Of a stretch of 64,000 bases of DNA, positions 16,320 to 25,839 are shown in pieces. The notes beneath the pieces are model-generated. The model was not told the origin of the DNA, searched no databases, and saw nothing but the letters and a program-made list of their open reading frames with translations. How positions within the stretch are numbered: position 1 is the first letter of the stretch; the number at the start of each line of letters is the position of its first letter. A program made the position numbers and the translations under genes. The DNA lies in contig JAHBVJ010000010.1 in NCBI GenBank assembly GCA_019637615.1, positions 62,001-126,000 on the forward strand, given 5' to 3'. The DNA comes from Anaerolineae bacterium. Lineage in GTDB: Bacteria; Chloroflexota; Anaerolineae; Aggregatilineales; UBA2796.

Positions 16320-17537
16320 ATGGAGTTTATGTTCCGCACGAATGCTAAGACCAACGCCGAGCACCCGCAACCACAGTTACTACACAACGTCGCTATCGAA
16401 ACAACAGGTGGGCGGGCATCACCGCTGCTTGAAAAGGGGACAGCACTGCCCGTCGAAATCATGCAGCTTTTTTCCACAACAGTCGATGATCAACGGCAGA
16501 TCATCATCCACTTGTTATATGGTGGCGGTCGTATGGTTGAAGAGAATACAAGCTTGGGTAAGTTTGTGGTGGATAATATTCCAATTGCGCTGCAAGGAGC
16601 ACCAAAAATTGAAGTGGTTGTACGCGTAGACGCTCAACAGAATCTTGCGGTGACTGCGAAAGAGCGCGGTAGACGCAGAAAACAACAATTAGGACAACCC
16701 ATTAATTTACTAGATTATGAAGTTCCTCCCTATGACGAAACAAAACGCCCCCAACTCAGTGCGCCTTATCAAGACAGGACGAATATCCGTAAGCGCATCG
16801 AGAACTTTCTCAAGAGCTTTGGACGTCCGGAAGTGATACCCGCCCCGCAGCGTATCGTCACTTCTGCGGAGCTGAGTTTTCGCGAAGCCGTGCTAGGAAC
16901 CACCAAGAAAGTAGAAATCAATCGGTTGGGGATATGTCCAACCTGCAAAGGCACAGGTGAATCCGCTGGCAGTCAGCGCGTTAAATGTAAAACGTGCAAG
17001 GGCAGAGGCAGTTTCAGGATTGTTACGGGCACGAGCCAAGTTAACTTCATACAATACAAAGCATGTGCGGAGTGCATGGGAAGAGGTACCCTCCCGAAAG
17101 TTCCCTGTTCACAGTGTGGTGGCAGCGGATTAGCATTGGAGGGAGCGACCCAGCTTGAATTCCCTATCCCGCCACGCATCACGCTAGAACAGCCGACTCG
17201 GTTTCGCCTCCCTGAAGAAGGCCATATGAGGCTAGATGGAAAAGTACGCGGCGATGTTTTCATCAAAGTGCAGACCACGCGTGACCCGAACCTCACGCTT
17301 TCAGGAGACGATATTTACAGCGTCTTGAGATTGAATGAAGAACAAGCGGCACACGGTGGCACCTTCAGCGTTCCAACCATTGACGGCAACCTAGACGTCG
17401 ATGTGCCTCCAAACGTACAACATGGGCATGTGATCATACTGGCTGGATTGGGCGCACCGTCCGGAATCGTAGTTGATGGACAGCGTGGCGATCAGCACGT
17501 GACCATTCAAGTGCTGCGGATGTCTGCCCCGTTTTGA
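16320..17537 (+). CDS. Hsp70 substrate-binding-domain / DnaJ C-terminal chimera, copy 2
   Basis: A 405-residue paralogue of the previous protein with the same order: Hsp70 SBD-beta (about residues 21-115; LHNVAIETTGGRASPLLEKG, FSTTVDDQRQIIIHLLYGGG), a linker, then DnaJ CTD-I, four zinc motifs (CPTCKGTG 206-213, CKTCKGRG 223-230, CAECMGRG 249-256, CSQCGGSG 263-270) and CTD-II (EQAAHGGTFSVPTIDG). The G/F-like segment of copy 1 is replaced by IRKRIENFLKSFG. The first half of the gene is visibly richer in A/T than copy 1, so the copies have diverged substantially. The start could also be the ATG at 16329, giving MFRTNAKTNA, parallel to copy 1. J domain, HPD and ATPase are absent here as well. Confidence 0.9.
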   Translation: MEFMFRTNAKTNAEHPQPQLLHNVAIETTGGRASPLLEKGTALPVEIMQLFSTTVDDQRQIIIHLLYGGGRMVEENTSLGKFVVDNIPIALQGAPKIEVVVRVDAQQNLAVTAKERGRRRKQQLGQPINLLDYEVPPYDETKRPQLSAPYQDRTNIRKRIENFLKSFGRPEVIPAPQRIVTSAELSFREAVLGTTKKVEINRLGICPTCKGTGESAGSQRVKCKTCKGRGSFRIVTGTSQVNFIQYKACAECMGRGTLPKVPCSQCGGSGLALEGATQLEFPIPPRITLEQPTRFRLPEEGHMRLDGKVRGDVFIKVQTTRDPNLTLSGDDIYSVLRLNEEQAAHGGTFSVPTIDGNLDVDVPPNVQHGHVIILAGLGAPSGIVVDGQRGDQHVTIQVLRMSAPF

Positions 17538-17685
17538 TGGTTGAGTCGCAAGCCGAATTCGTGCTATCCTACCATGCAACTAGTCGCATGACTCCGTTAG
17601 GCGTTTGGGCACTCGCGCCAACTTCATCGCGACGATGAATCGAGCTATCAACCTGCTCCGTTGCTGGTGAACGAGGTGAACCACG

Positions 17686-18318
17686 ATGTCAGACTTGACG
17701 CGTGTGCTTCTAGTGGATGATCAGCAGATCTTCCACGATGCCATCACGGCGATTTTGAGCGCCGTCAGCGACATCCGTCTGGTCGGGCACGCCTATTCCG
17801 GCGAAGAAGCCGTTGATCAGGCACGCCAACTGCTCCCTCACCTCGTGCTGATGGATGTGATGATGCCGGGGATGGGTGGCGCGGCGGCGACGGAACTGAT
17901 CCTCAACGAAAATCCGATGGTGCGGGTGCTGGCGATCTCCAGTTTTCGCGACTACGAGGACATCCGCGCCATCCTCGACAAAGGCGCGATAGGCTATCTG
18001 GTCAAGGACGCGCTGACGGAAGACCTCGTCAACACCATTCGCAATACCCGTCAGGGCAACACCGTACTATCCCCCGACGTAGCCCGCGTGATCTTCGCCA
18101 GAACGACCTCGGACGCCAGCACCGATTTCGGCCTGACCGACCGCGAACGACAGGTGCTCGAACTGCTCGCCAGCGGTCAAACCAACGCCGAGATCGCCTT
18201 GGCGCTGCGCATCAGCCAACCAACCGTGCGCTTTCATTTCAACAACCTGCTCACCAAATTTCGCGTCGAAACGCGTTCAGAAGCGTTAGTGGTCGCTGCC
18301 AAAAACGGATTGGTCTGA
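17686..18318 (+). CDS. NarL/FixJ family response regulator
   Basis: A 210-residue two-domain response regulator. The receiver domain (1-120) has the acidic pocket VDD (10-12), phospho-acceptor D57 in LVLMDVMMPGMGG and the conserved Lys near 105 in GYLVKDALT. The LuxR-type HTH (about 145-205) reads LTDRERQVLELLASGQTNAE and ISQPTVRFHFNNLLTKF. On phosphorylation it should dimerise and bind DNA. The sensor kinase gene follows 234 bp later on the same strand and is the obvious partner candidate. Confidence 0.95.
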   Translation: MSDLTRVLLVDDQQIFHDAITAILSAVSDIRLVGHAYSGEEAVDQARQLLPHLVLMDVMMPGMGGAAATELILNENPMVRVLAISSFRDYEDIRAILDKGAIGYLVKDALTEDLVNTIRNTRQGNTVLSPDVARVIFARTTSDASTDFGLTDRERQVLELLASGQTNAEIALALRISQPTVRFHFNNLLTKFRVETRSEALVVAAKNGLV

Positions 18319-18552
18319 AAACCGCGTCCGTTATCCGTTTGTGATGTCGGAGCCGCGTGATCCCTATCATTTGTAATAGTTGATGGACATTTGTCTCTCT
18401 ATTATGATGATCTGCGTCCGTTCAGGCATGTGACAACGCTCTACCTTCAATCACAACACTCACACCTTGGTGCCTATTCGCCACAACATAGCGGCGGGGT
18501 CGAAAGGTGCTCATGCCATCTGGAATCCATAGGTTCGTGAGGAAGTTTCTCG

Positions 18553-20010
18553 ATGATTGAACAGTCGCACGTTAATCCGCTGGTACCCGTTCACCAGCCA
18601 AGTTCCAAGAGCATCGGAGATCGCGTCATCGCCTTCTTCGTCTATCTGACGCGTCCCAACGCCAGCCTCACCCAGATGGAGCAGCGGCGGCAGTCGCGCT
18701 TGCTGGCGGCGCTCACCCTGACTCTTGCGTTTACCTCCTCAATCGTGGCGGTTCTGTTGACCGCGCGGGCGGGCGGGCAAATACCGACGATTGTCAAATC
18801 GCTCGTCCCCGGCATCCTGCTGACGATGGTGCTATATTTCCTCAACCGCAGCGGACGCTATCGCTTGAGCGCGGGGCTGTTTCTAGCGCAAACCTTCGTC
18901 ACCATCTACGGCTCGGCGGTAGCTACTCAAGAACCGACGTGGCTGCTATTCACCACCATGTGGTTCATCTTCGCGGCGCTGCTCACGCCCGCCACAATCA
19001 CCTTCGTGCTGTTCGGGTTGAGTCTGGCGACACAAATCGTCCTGAGCGTGACCACCTCGATGACCACCATCATGTCACCATTCGGCACGAGCATGGTCTT
19101 TCTGACCACCTCGTCCATGATCCTCGTGTTTATGGCCTACCGTACTGGCCTTGAGCGCGAACGCCAGCAAGAACTGCAAACCGCCAATAAACGCCTGACC
19201 GAGTCCGAAGCGCTGCTCGAAAAGCGCGTACAGGAACGCACGCACGAGTTATCCGTCGCCAAGGAACAGGCCGAAGCCGCGCGCCTCCACGCCGAAGAGG
19301 CCGACCGCGTGAAATCGCAGTTCCTTTCCAGCATGAGCCACGAACTGCGCACGCCCTTGAACGCCATCCTCACCTTCAACGAACTGATGGCGATGGGCAC
19401 GTTTGGCGAAGTCAACGAAGAACAGGTCGATTATCTACAAAAATCGCTCAACAGCGGGCGGCATCTCCTCTCGCTGATCAATGACGTGTTGGACATCACC
19501 AAGATTCACGCGGGCATGATGAAATTGTTCCTTGAAGATGGTTTCGACGCTGGTTGGGAATTTGAGGCTATCGCGTCGTCGGCGGAAAAAATGCTGATGG
19601 GTAAATCGGTGCAGTTGGTGAGGGACATCGATCACGATCTGCCACCGATCCGCTGTGACAAGCGCCGCGTCCGGCAGGTGATGATGAATCTGCTCTCGAA
19701 TGCCGTCAAGTTCACCGAGGAAGGCACCATCACCATCAGCGCCAAGCTGCGCCACAACGAAATCCTCTTAGCGGTCAGCGATACGGGGCCGGGGATCGCC
19801 AAGGAACAGCAGGACATCATCTTCGAGCCGTTTGTCCAGACCGAAACGGGCATCACGCACGCCGGAGGCACTGGCTTGGGGCTGCCGATTTCGCGCAGCT
19901 TGGTCATGGCGCACGGCGGTCAGTTGTGGGTAGACAGCACGCCGGGGGAAGGCGCGACTTTCTACGTCTCCCTACCGCTGCAAGCCAAATCCGACTCGGT
20001 GCAAGGTTAA
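18553..20010 (+). CDS. Membrane sensor histidine kinase
   Basis: A 485-residue kinase. About six hydrophobic segments lie between residues 48 and 200 (for example LLAALTLTLAFTSSIVAVLL and MVFLTTSSMILVFMAYRTG), with little outside-facing sequence, so the signal may be sensed within the membrane. A coiled coil (200-250) leads to HisKA with phospho-acceptor H263 in [17 protein letters not shown]. The HATPase domain has N-box QVMMNLLSNAVKF, G1 VSDTGPGIA and G2 GTGLGLPISR. It has no attached receiver, but three single-domain receiver genes follow immediately, starting 9 bp downstream. Confidence 0.95.
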   Translation: MIEQSHVNPLVPVHQPSSKSIGDRVIAFFVYLTRPNASLTQMEQRRQSRLLAALTLTLAFTSSIVAVLLTARAGGQIPTIVKSLVPGILLTMVLYFLNRSGRYRLSAGLFLAQTFVTIYGSAVATQEPTWLLFTTMWFIFAALLTPATITFVLFGLSLATQIVLSVTTSMTTIMSPFGTSMVFLTTSSMILVFMAYRTGLERERQQELQTANKRLTESEALLEKRVQERTHELSVAKEQAEAARLHAEEADRVKSQFLSSMSHELRTPLNAILTFNELMAMGTFGEVNEEQVDYLQKSLNSGRHLLSLINDVLDITKIHAGMMKLFLEDGFDAGWEFEAIASSAEKMLMGKSVQLVRDIDHDLPPIRCDKRRVRQVMMNLLSNAVKFTEEGTITISAKLRHNEILLAVSDTGPGIAKEQQDIIFEPFVQTETGITHAGGTGLGLPISRSLVMAHGGQLWVDSTPGEGATFYVSLPLQAKSDSVQG

Positions 20011-20019
20011 GGGGGCGCG

Positions 20020-20442
20020 ATGAATCCTGAATTTACCAGAACCAAGACGTATTTGTACTGTGAAGATGACCTGCTTAGTCGGCAGGCCATGGACTTGATC
20101 TTGAAACGCGTCATGCGCGCTGATAACGTCCACATCTTCGAAGACAGCACCGATTTTATGAGCCGCCTTGTGGCGCTGCCCACCCCGCCCGATGTGGTGC
20201 TGCTCGACATCCATATGAAACCGTACACGGGCTTCGACCTCCTGCGAATGCTGCGCAGCGATCCGCGCTATCAGCGTTCCCGCGTGGTCGCCCTGACCGC
20301 CAGCGTGATGAACGAGGAAGTCAAAACGCTGATGGAAAGTGGCTTCGACGGCGTGATCGGCAAACCGATCAGCGTTGCCACCTTCCCGCGCATCATCGAG
20401 CGCGTGCTCGCGGGCGAATCCGTCTGGCACATCACCTACTAA
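20020..20442 (+). CDS. Single-domain response regulator, receiver 1 of 3
   Basis: A 140-residue stand-alone receiver with no output domain. The acidic pair is in YLYCEDD, the phospho-acceptor is D63 in DVVLLDIHMKPYTGFD, and the conserved Lys is in GVIGKPIS. The C-terminus (FPRIIERVLAGESVWHITY) shares the pattern GKP...FP..I..I..GE..W with the two receivers that follow. It starts 9 bp after the kinase stop and is surely co-transcribed with it. It may act as a phosphate shuttle or sink, or bind a target protein. Confidence 0.92.
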   Translation: MNPEFTRTKTYLYCEDDLLSRQAMDLILKRVMRADNVHIFEDSTDFMSRLVALPTPPDVVLLDIHMKPYTGFDLLRMLRSDPRYQRSRVVALTASVMNEEVKTLMESGFDGVIGKPISVATFPRIIERVLAGESVWHITY

Positions 20443-20486
20443 CGCATACGGAATTCAAGTTAGCACGATCTGATTCCCTGCCAAGT

Positions 20487-20548
20487 GGTTCCCCCTCGTT
20501 GCGAAGCGGCGGGCACCGCGTAGCGGTCGCGGGCAGGGGGTGAGGTTG
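20487..20548 (-). repeat. Dispersed intergenic repeat, copy 2
   Basis: On the minus strand this reads CAACCTCACCCCCTG ... CGCTTCGCAACGAGGGGG plus AACC, the same ends as the element at 888-934. The middle differs (a GC-rich stretch containing CGCTACGCGG here). It separates the first receiver gene from the next two. Confidence 0.6.
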
Positions 20549-20705
20549 CCTGAGTGAGCAACCAATCTCTCCTTATCAATCGTTGCGGGCAGCGTGCCGC
20601 CCTTCGACAAGCTGCCAACTTCACACCGTAATCATGAACCCGCGAACGCTGGCTGATTTCTGGCGGCGGCGGACGCGATCAAGGCGAACTACCGGGGGTA
20701 TCTGT

Positions 20706-21134
20706 ATGAACGAGTTGAAGGACAAACGCATCTTCATCATCGAAGATAACATCATGAATCTGTCCGTGTTTTCAGCGACATTGCGGCGCAGCGGCGCGAC
20801 CATTTTCCAATATGCATGGAGCGCGGGCGCGTGCGGTCAACTGCTGCTGCGCCTGCCTATCGACATTATCCTGCTCGATCTCATGCTGCGCGATCAACGC
20901 AGCGGCTACGCGGTTTTCGAAGAAGTACGCAAAGTCCCCGAACTTGCGCACATTCCGGTGGTAGCCGTCAGCGCGGCGGAACCGAGCATCGAAATCCCCA
21001 AAGCCAAAGCCATCGGACTCAACGGCTTCATTGGCAAGCCGATTTTGCCGCGCTTATTTCCAGTGCAGATCGCGGCCTGCATTCATGGCGAACAACTATG
21101 GTATGTGCCGCAAGGCAATCTAGAGGATGTGTAA
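20706..21134 (+). CDS. Single-domain response regulator, receiver 2 of 3
   Basis: A 142-residue stand-alone receiver. The start is the ATG at 20706, after GGGGGT; the frame is open further upstream but only across noncoding sequence. Acidic residues are in IFIIEDN, the phospho-acceptor is D58 in DIILLDLMLRDQRSGY, the Ser switch is in VVAVSAAE and the Lys is in GFIGKPI. The C-terminus (LFPVQIAACIHGEQLWYVPQ) is homologous to the other two receivers. The active site appears intact, so it should accept phosphate. Confidence 0.9.
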   Translation: MNELKDKRIFIIEDNIMNLSVFSATLRRSGATIFQYAWSAGACGQLLLRLPIDIILLDLMLRDQRSGYAVFEEVRKVPELAHIPVVAVSAAEPSIEIPKAKAIGLNGFIGKPILPRLFPVQIAACIHGEQLWYVPQGNLEDV

Positions 21135-21136
21135 GA

Positions 21137-21526
21137 ATGACCAAAACTGCGCTTATTGTGGACGACAACCCCGAAAATCTGGACGCGCTGGCGCTGCTGC
21201 TCCGCAAGGAAGGCTTCAAGCCCACCACCGCCCAGACGCTCAAGGAATTATATGCCGCGCTCGACACGCAAACCCAAGTCGATGTGGTCTTCCTCGATCT
21301 GGAATTCCCCAACTATTCCGGCTTCGAAGTGATCGGCACGTTGAGGCGCGATGAACGCCTGACCAACACGCCCATCGTGGCCTACAGCGTGCATACCAGC
21401 GAGTTGAACGAAGCCCGCGATGCAGGATTCGACAGCTTCATCGGCAAACCGTTGATGGTAGACCGTTTTCCGGCGCAGCTTCAGCGCATCATGGCGGGGG
21501 AATCGATCTGGGAAGTCGGCAACTAG
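21137..21526 (+). CDS. Single-domain response regulator, receiver 3 of 3
   Basis: A 129-residue stand-alone receiver beginning 2 bp after receiver 2. Acidic residues are in ALIVDDN (D9, D10), the phospho-acceptor is D54 in DVVFLDLEFPNYSGFE, the Ser is in PIVAYSVH and the Lys is in SFIGKPL. The C-terminus (FPAQLQRIMAGESIWEVG) again has the GE-W ending of the group. Longer open frames on this strand start upstream inside receiver 2 but are out-of-frame artefacts. Its partner is presumably the kinase at 18553-20010. Confidence 0.9.
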   Translation: MTKTALIVDDNPENLDALALLLRKEGFKPTTAQTLKELYAALDTQTQVDVVFLDLEFPNYSGFEVIGTLRRDERLTNTPIVAYSVHTSELNEARDAGFDSFIGKPLMVDRFPAQLQRIMAGESIWEVGN

Positions 21527-21542
21527 CCCGCTTCAGCACGAC

Positions 21543-21571
21543 GCCAGTATGGGGAGCAAATCCATACTGGC
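21543..21571 (+). terminator. Hairpin between convergent receiver and mannosidase genes
   Basis: A 10-bp perfect stem, GCCAGTATGG (21543-21552) and CCATACTGGC (21562-21571), with a nine-base loop. It lies in the 70-bp gap between the third receiver and the convergent alpha-mannosidase. No T-run follows, but the position suits a bidirectional terminator. Confidence 0.6.
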
Positions 21572-21596
21572 ATCAAAGCAGGAGTAAAGCGTGATG

Positions 21597-24500
21597 CTAT
21601 TTCGCCGGGATTAACCGTAGCGTCACGATCTGATAAGGCGTCACATCCAGCGCGATCTGGTTGTTGGTGATGGTCAGCGCGCCGTCATCTTCTTCGAGGA
21701 TGTTGCAGCGTTGCGCCGACGCCAGCGGGAAGCCGACGTTCAGCGTGACCGTGCCGCGATTGCGCTGGTTTTCGTACAGGCGGACGATCAGCCCGTTGCC
21801 GTCTTCCGCTTGCTTGACCGTCTCGATGATCACGTACGGATCGGACACCGACACGAACGCGCCCATCGGATTCTGGTACGACGCGCTGCCACTCAGCTTG
21901 CGCAGGATCAGCGGATCGTTGAGGTCGTAGGCTTCTTGCACCACGTCGCCGCGCCAATCGCCCTGATGTGGCAGCAGGCTGTACGTCATCAGGTGTTCGC
22001 CCTGATCCGCCTTCGGGTCGGGGTCGGTGGCGCTCTTGAGCAGCGTCAGCCGCATCACGTTGTCGTGGATATCGTAGCCATACTTGCAATCGTTGAGTAG
22101 CGCCACGCCGTAATTGCCTTCACTCAGGTCAGCCCACTTATGAGCGCATGTCTCGAACCGCGCCCAATCCCACGATGTATTGCTGTGCGTCGCGCGTTGT
22201 ACGTTGCCCCACTGCACATCGAACGTCGCGGTGGGACTCATCACATCGACGGGGAAAGCGACTTTCAACAGCATATGCTGTTCGTGCCAATCGATCCATG
22301 TGTCGAAATCGACGCGCTTGCTATCGTGGTACAAATACACCGTCTGGTTGATTAAGCTGCTGCGATACTTGCGCTTGATCTCCAGCGCAACGCGCAGCGG
22401 GCCTGCTTCCGTAACCTTGATGCTCTCGACGTCTTCGACCTTTTCCGTGCGATCTTCGTAGAAAATGTCGATGTCCCACGCGTCGAAGTTCATCGGGCGG
22501 TCTTCGAAGACGAGCAGGGCATTGCCCACCGTGTTCGGTGCCAGCACGTCACGCTCAGCTTGCTTATCATAGAGGCGCGTGACATCGCCCGTCGCGTTGA
22601 CTTCGACCCGCACCAGCGCGTTTTCGAGCACCGTTTCCCCGCCCGATTGCGAGATCGAGAGTCCCGTATTCGCCGCCGGAGCCGCGCCGCTGACTTCGCT
22701 CAATCCGATCACCGAATAGGGTTCCAGTGCAGGGAGTTCGACCAGCGTACCCGCTTCCACCGCTTGCGTGAGCAGCGTTTCGCCCCGCGCGTTCACGAGA
22801 TGGGCATCCGCGCTCAGTTGATCTCCCAACAGGCCGATGCGCGTCATGCTGAACGACAGCGGGTTCGCGGCGAGGATGCTGGCATTGGCGGGCAGGGCGG
22901 CTGCCAACGCTTTGATCGCGTCTTCGCGCACCTGTTGACCCATCGTGCAAATTTGCTGGTAGTCCTTGGCGCTGTCCACGTACACTTCCCCGATGGATGA
23001 ACCCGGCAGAATGTCGTGGAACTGGTTCAAGCACACCAACTGCCATGCTTTGGTCAGCGTGTCGTGCGGATAGTGGAAATTGGTCAACTGCGCCGCTAGG
23101 CTGGCGAGGAATTCGGCATCGTGCAGCAGAATTTCGCTCTTGCGGTTGTTGCGCTTATTGCGGGCTTGGCTCGTGTACGTGCCGCGATGGTATTCCAGAT
23201 AGAATTCGCCGTTCCACACGGGCAGATGCTCGGAACGCTCAGCCTCGACGCGATCCATGAATTCGCGGATCGTGCCGGGGCGGACGCGCGGCGCGCCGGG
23301 ATGATGTGCCAGATTTTGCACGTTTTCGAGCATTTCGCGCGTAGGGCCACCGCCGCCATCACCCCACCCGTAAGCGGTGATCAGCTCGTTGTGCAGTTCC
23401 TTCTGCCGGAAGTTCTGCCACGTCTGGAAGATTTCCTTGGGCGACACGTTGCCATTGTAGGTCGTGGCGTGCGGCAGATATTCGTCGCCAGCGCCAGTCG
23501 TCAGGAAGTGCGTCAGGACGCGCGTGCCGTCCAAGCCCTGCCACCACAAGAACTGGTACGGCATCTGGTTGTACTGGTTCCAGCTCATTTTGTGCGTGAT
23601 GAAATACTTCATGCCCGCTTGCTTGATGAGCTGCGGCAGTGCCCAACTGTAGCCAAACGTGTCCGGCAGCCACAGGACGGGTGTATCGACATCACCGAAA
23701 TGCTTGCGGAAGTACCCGCGACCGAGCAAGAACTGCCGTGCCAACGATTCCGCGCCAATCGCGTTGCAATCCGGCTCGACCCACGTCCCGCCCATCGGCT
23801 CCCAGCGGCCTTCCTTGACGCGCTCCTTGATCTGCGCGAAGATGTCGGGGTAATTGTCTTCCGTGTACTGGTAGAGCTGCGCTTGGCTCTGCGAGAACAT
23901 GTAGTTGGGGAACTGCTCCATCAGGCGCAGCACATTGCTGAACGTGCGTCCGGATTTGCGCACCGTCTGCCCCAATGTCCACAACCACGCCACGTCAATG
24001 TGCGCGTGTCCCACGCCGATCACATCGACGTTCATCGGCTCGCCGGCCTCCGCCACTGCCTTCTTCAAATAGGCCAGCGCGGCAGGTACGCTCTCATAGA
24101 ATGCCTCGGTGCCGAGCGGGTCACGTGTATCGACCAGCTTGAACGCCTCGTCCAACGCGTTGTACAGGCGACCCTTGATCAGCTCGTTATCGTCCAACTG
24201 CGCGGCGACTTCCAGTGCCACGCGTGCCACGCCGACCAGTTCGCGCGTCGGCGCGTCGATCCGCACGACGGCACATTCGCGCATGTACAGCTTGCGGTTC
24301 AAGTCCAGCTTGTCCCAGCCACCTAGCCCCGTCCAACCATGCAGCGCCAAACGGTGTACTTGACCGTCACACAGCGCGGTAGGCAGCAAAATCTCCTGAT
24401 GGTGACGGTCTGCCGAAGCATACGGCTTGCCATCGAGAAAAGCTAACGTTTCAGGATGGCTGAAGTCGCCCGCCTCGCCAATCGGCAGCAACAGCGCGGT

Positions 24501-24815
24501 CGAACCGTCGTTAGGCCAATCGGCGGGGACTTGAAAGGTAGTCCGCAAAATAAAATCCGTCCGCCAGCGTCCCCAATACGCCCCATCCTTGATCTCCTCC
24601 CACGCGCTGTCATCGACATCCGCGCCGATGGGTGGAGCTTCCAGCGGGCTAGGCAGGGTTTTGTAGCGGAATGGCGGCAGCGGACTCCGCTGTTTATAGA
24701 CGAGCGGCGCAATCAACTGGATGCGTTGCGCGATCTTCTGTGGCGTCCAGCGCACTTTGTGTAGCAAGGTTAAATCTTCCTTATGTTGTGGTAAGGCTAG
24801 TTCGATGAATGACAA
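21597..24815 (-). CDS. Alpha-mannosidase, glycoside hydrolase family 38
   Basis: A 1072-residue GH38 enzyme that removes terminal alpha-mannose from oligosaccharides. The zinc-binding motif GVGHAHIDVAWLW has H270, H272 and D274, and the nucleophile region LWLPDTFGYSWALPQL has D385. The central GH38 helical domain and the long beta-rich C-terminal half follow as in the family. There is no signal peptide, so it acts in the cytoplasm on imported glycans. The start codon is TTG at 24815; no strong ribosome site precedes it. It lies 19 bp downstream of the oppF-like gene and is the last gene of the minus-strand transport operon. Confidence 0.96.
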   Translation of the reverse strand: MSFIELALPQHKEDLTLLHKVRWTPQKIAQRIQLIAPLVYKQRSPLPPFRYKTLPSPLEAPPIGADVDDSAWEEIKDGAYWGRWRTDFILRTTFQVPADWPNDGSTALLLPIGEAGDFSHPETLAFLDGKPYASADRHHQEILLPTALCDGQVHRLALHGWTGLGGWDKLDLNRKLYMRECAVVRIDAPTRELVGVARVALEVAAQLDDNELIKGRLYNALDEAFKLVDTRDPLGTEAFYESVPAALAYLKKAVAEAGEPMNVDVIGVGHAHIDVAWLWTLGQTVRKSGRTFSNVLRLMEQFPNYMFSQSQAQLYQYTEDNYPDIFAQIKERVKEGRWEPMGGTWVEPDCNAIGAESLARQFLLGRGYFRKHFGDVDTPVLWLPDTFGYSWALPQLIKQAGMKYFITHKMSWNQYNQMPYQFLWWQGLDGTRVLTHFLTTGAGDEYLPHATTYNGNVSPKEIFQTWQNFRQKELHNELITAYGWGDGGGGPTREMLENVQNLAHHPGAPRVRPGTIREFMDRVEAERSEHLPVWNGEFYLEYHRGTYTSQARNKRNNRKSEILLHDAEFLASLAAQLTNFHYPHDTLTKAWQLVCLNQFHDILPGSSIGEVYVDSAKDYQQICTMGQQVREDAIKALAAALPANASILAANPLSFSMTRIGLLGDQLSADAHLVNARGETLLTQAVEAGTLVELPALEPYSVIGLSEVSGAAPAANTGLSISQSGGETVLENALVRVEVNATGDVTRLYDKQAERDVLAPNTVGNALLVFEDRPMNFDAWDIDIFYEDRTEKVEDVESIKVTEAGPLRVALEIKRKYRSSLINQTVYLYHDSKRVDFDTWIDWHEQHMLLKVAFPVDVMSPTATFDVQWGNVQRATHSNTSWDWARFETCAHKWADLSEGNYGVALLNDCKYGYDIHDNVMRLTLLKSATDPDPKADQGEHLMTYSLLPHQGDWRGDVVQEAYDLNDPLILRKLSGSASYQNPMGAFVSVSDPYVIIETVKQAEDGNGLIVRLYENQRNRGTVTLNVGFPLASAQRCNILEEDDGALTITNNQIALDVTPYQIVTLRLIPAK

Positions 24816-24834
24816 TGACGATCTAGGTTATGAA

Positions 24835-25810
<976 letters not shown>

Positions 25811-25839
<29 letters not shown>

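Noticed and set aside
14885..16320. Search for a CIRCE-type heat-shock operator upstream of the chaperone chimeras
   Set aside because: No TTAGCACTC-N9-GAGTGCTAA or close variant is present in 12690-12870, 14885-14930 or 16133-16320.
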